Of a stretch of DNA of 64,000 bases, positions 63,285-64,000 are shown one piece after another. Both the position numbers and the translations under genes were made by a program. The stretch comes from Herbaspirillum sp. (lineage in GTDB: Bacteria > Pseudomonadota > Gammaproteobacteria > Burkholderiales > Burkholderiaceae_D), in contig NZ_JAGIBI010000005.1 of the NCBI RefSeq assembly GCF_017744395.1, positions 1 to 64,000 on the forward strand, given 5' to 3'. The notes beneath the pieces are model-generated. The model searched no databases, had not been told where the DNA came from, and saw nothing but the letters and a program-made list of their open reading frames with translations. The first letter of the stretch is position 1, and every line of letters begins with the position of its first letter.

Positions 63285-63314
63285 TCCCCCTCCCCCCGTT
63301 CATTCCTCACCGCT

Positions 63315-63599
63315 TCAACGGCGGCGATGGAAAGTCACCTTCTGTTCCAGCGGCGGCCGGGCATCGCCCGCATCGCCGCAGCCATCGCAGGCGCCGCCGC
63401 CGCAACCGCCCGCCGTGCGCGGCGGCAACAGGCGGCGGCCGAGCGCTTGCCAGGGTGCCGAACCACGCCGCAGCAGCCAGGCTGCAAGACGGGCCTGCCA
63501 GCGCCATGCCGCCGACGGCGCCAGCTTGCGCAGCATATAGCCCGCGCTGGCGGCGACCAGCGCGGCGATGACCGCGTATTGCCACCACAGCGAACTCAT
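63315..63599 (-). CDS. Cys-rich membrane protein linked to FeoB
   Basis: This 94-residue protein has one N-terminal membrane helix (SLWWQYAVIAALVAASAGYM) and a Cys-rich stretch CGGGACDGCGDAG that could bind iron. Its ATG overlaps the feoB stop codon (ATGA), so the genes are translationally coupled. It holds the place that small FeoC-like or Cys-rich partner proteins occupy after feoB in many proteobacteria. A role in Fe(II) uptake is therefore likely. Confidence 0.75.
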   Translation of the reverse strand: MSSLWWQYAVIAALVAASAGYMLRKLAPSAAWRWQARLAAWLLRRGSAPWQALGRRLLPPRTAGGCGGGACDGCGDAGDARPPLEQKVTFHRRR

Positions 63600-64000
63600 G
63601 CCAGCCACCTTGCGATCTGGTAGGTGGCGAACGAGGCGGCATACGCCAGCACGAACATGTAGCCGAACGACAGCGCCACCATGCGCAACGATTGCGTCTC
63701 GCGGCGGATGATGGCCAGCGTCGACATGCACTGCGGCGCGAAGGCGAACCACACCATCAGCGACAGCGCGCTGGCCAATGAAATGTGGCTGGCCAGCGCC
63801 TGCTGCAGCACCATGCCTTCGTCGCCGCCCACCGCATAGACGGTGGCCAGCGTGGCGACGGCGGTCTCGCGCGCGGCGAAGGCCGGGATCAGCGACAGGC
63901 TGATCTGCCAGTTGAAACCCAGCGGCGCAAAGACGTATTGCAGCGTGTGGCCGATGTAGCCGGCCAGGCTGTAGTTGATGGCGGCTTCGGTGGCGCCCGC
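63596..64000 (-). CDS. feoB: Ferrous iron transporter FeoB, C-terminal part (truncated by window edge)
   Basis: The reading frame is open to the window edge and ends at 63596. The visible 134 residues cover the last membrane helices, with NWQISLSLIPAFAARETAVATLATVYAVGG matching the conserved FeoB block around FxARE. The end is FAPQCMSTLAIIRRETQSLRM and a final helix. FeoB imports Fe(II) across the inner membrane with its N-terminal GTPase domain, which lies outside the window. Confidence 0.9.
   Translation of the reverse strand, partial: AGATEAAINYSLAGYIGHTLQYVFAPLGFNWQISLSLIPAFAARETAVATLATVYAVGGDEGMVLQQALASHISLASALSLMVWFAFAPQCMSTLAIIRRETQSLRMVALSFGYMFVLAYAASFATYQIARWLA

Noticed and set aside
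1-64000. CRISPR arrays, tRNA genes, insertion sequences, phage genes
   Set aside because: No regularly spaced repeats, cloverleaf-like intergenic sequence, transposase, integrase or terminal inverted repeats were seen.

Overview
The window is GC-rich chromosomal DNA from a Gram-negative bacterium. It is most likely a betaproteobacterium of the order Burkholderiales, and the Oxalobacteraceae (Herbaspirillum-like) are the best fit. This placement is inferred from gene content and style: a Burkholderiales-type porin, IclR/NitT-TauT/Rieske catabolic operons, the glrK-qseG-glrR order, and a leader beginning like betaproteobacterial rRNA leaders. No tRNA, insertion sequence, prophage or CRISPR array was seen. 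Almost all of the window is coding.

Left end (1-12 kb). An rRNA-type promoter (-35 TTGACG, 17-bp spacer, -10 CATAAT, AT-rich upstream element) fires leftward off the edge, so an rRNA operon probably starts just outside. A BON-domain gene follows, with a sigma-54 promoter and two GlrR-type operators (TGTC-N10-GACA and a one-mismatch copy). Next to it lies glrR-qseG-glrK, which encodes the matching enhancer-binding regulator, a lipoprotein and the sensor kinase. Then come an M20 peptidase, an MFS exporter, a blue-light BLUF protein two bases downstream of folE, a chemoreceptor and a porin.

Catabolic operon (12-28 kb). Eighteen same-strand genes with very short gaps run from an ABC importer (ATPase, binding protein, permease) through an SDR, a cupin, an alpha/beta hydrolase, an IclR regulator, a second SDR, a ThDP enzyme, an aspartate-dehydrogenase-like enzyme, an aldehyde dehydrogenase, an extradiol dioxygenase, a flavin hydroxylase, two small unknown proteins, a Rieske oxygenase, a RidA-family deaminase candidate and the Rieske reductase. 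The content fits import, oxygenation, ring cleavage and oxidation of an aromatic, perhaps nitrogen-containing, compound that I cannot identify. Upstream lie a full-consensus sigma-54 promoter, an extended -10 promoter and a cluster of palindromes suited to the IclR protein. This is the best candidate for an undescribed system.

Middle (28-46 kb). An orphan flgH, small exported proteins and dadA precede an SDR and a polar amino acid ABC permease/ATPase with an Lrp-type regulator and no binding protein. A same-strand stress/respiration group follows: a ydeP-type molybdopterin oxidoreductase, cydAB (bd-type oxidase), a bestrophin-like channel, an unlisted 46-residue membrane protein and a ClpK/ClpG-like disaggregase. 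LysR and MocR regulators sit upstream, divergent from each other.

Right end (46-64 kb). Here are an HD-GYP/LuxR hybrid regulator divergent from a secreted hydrolase, an SDR, a second exported hydrolase, kup, a NitT/TauT-type ABC operon with two tandem binding proteins, divergent ogt and alkA, a flavin reductase, a zinc-ribbon protein, threonine ammonia-lyase, an exported hydrolase with an apparent frameshift at a G run, and the end of feoB with a Cys-rich partner gene.
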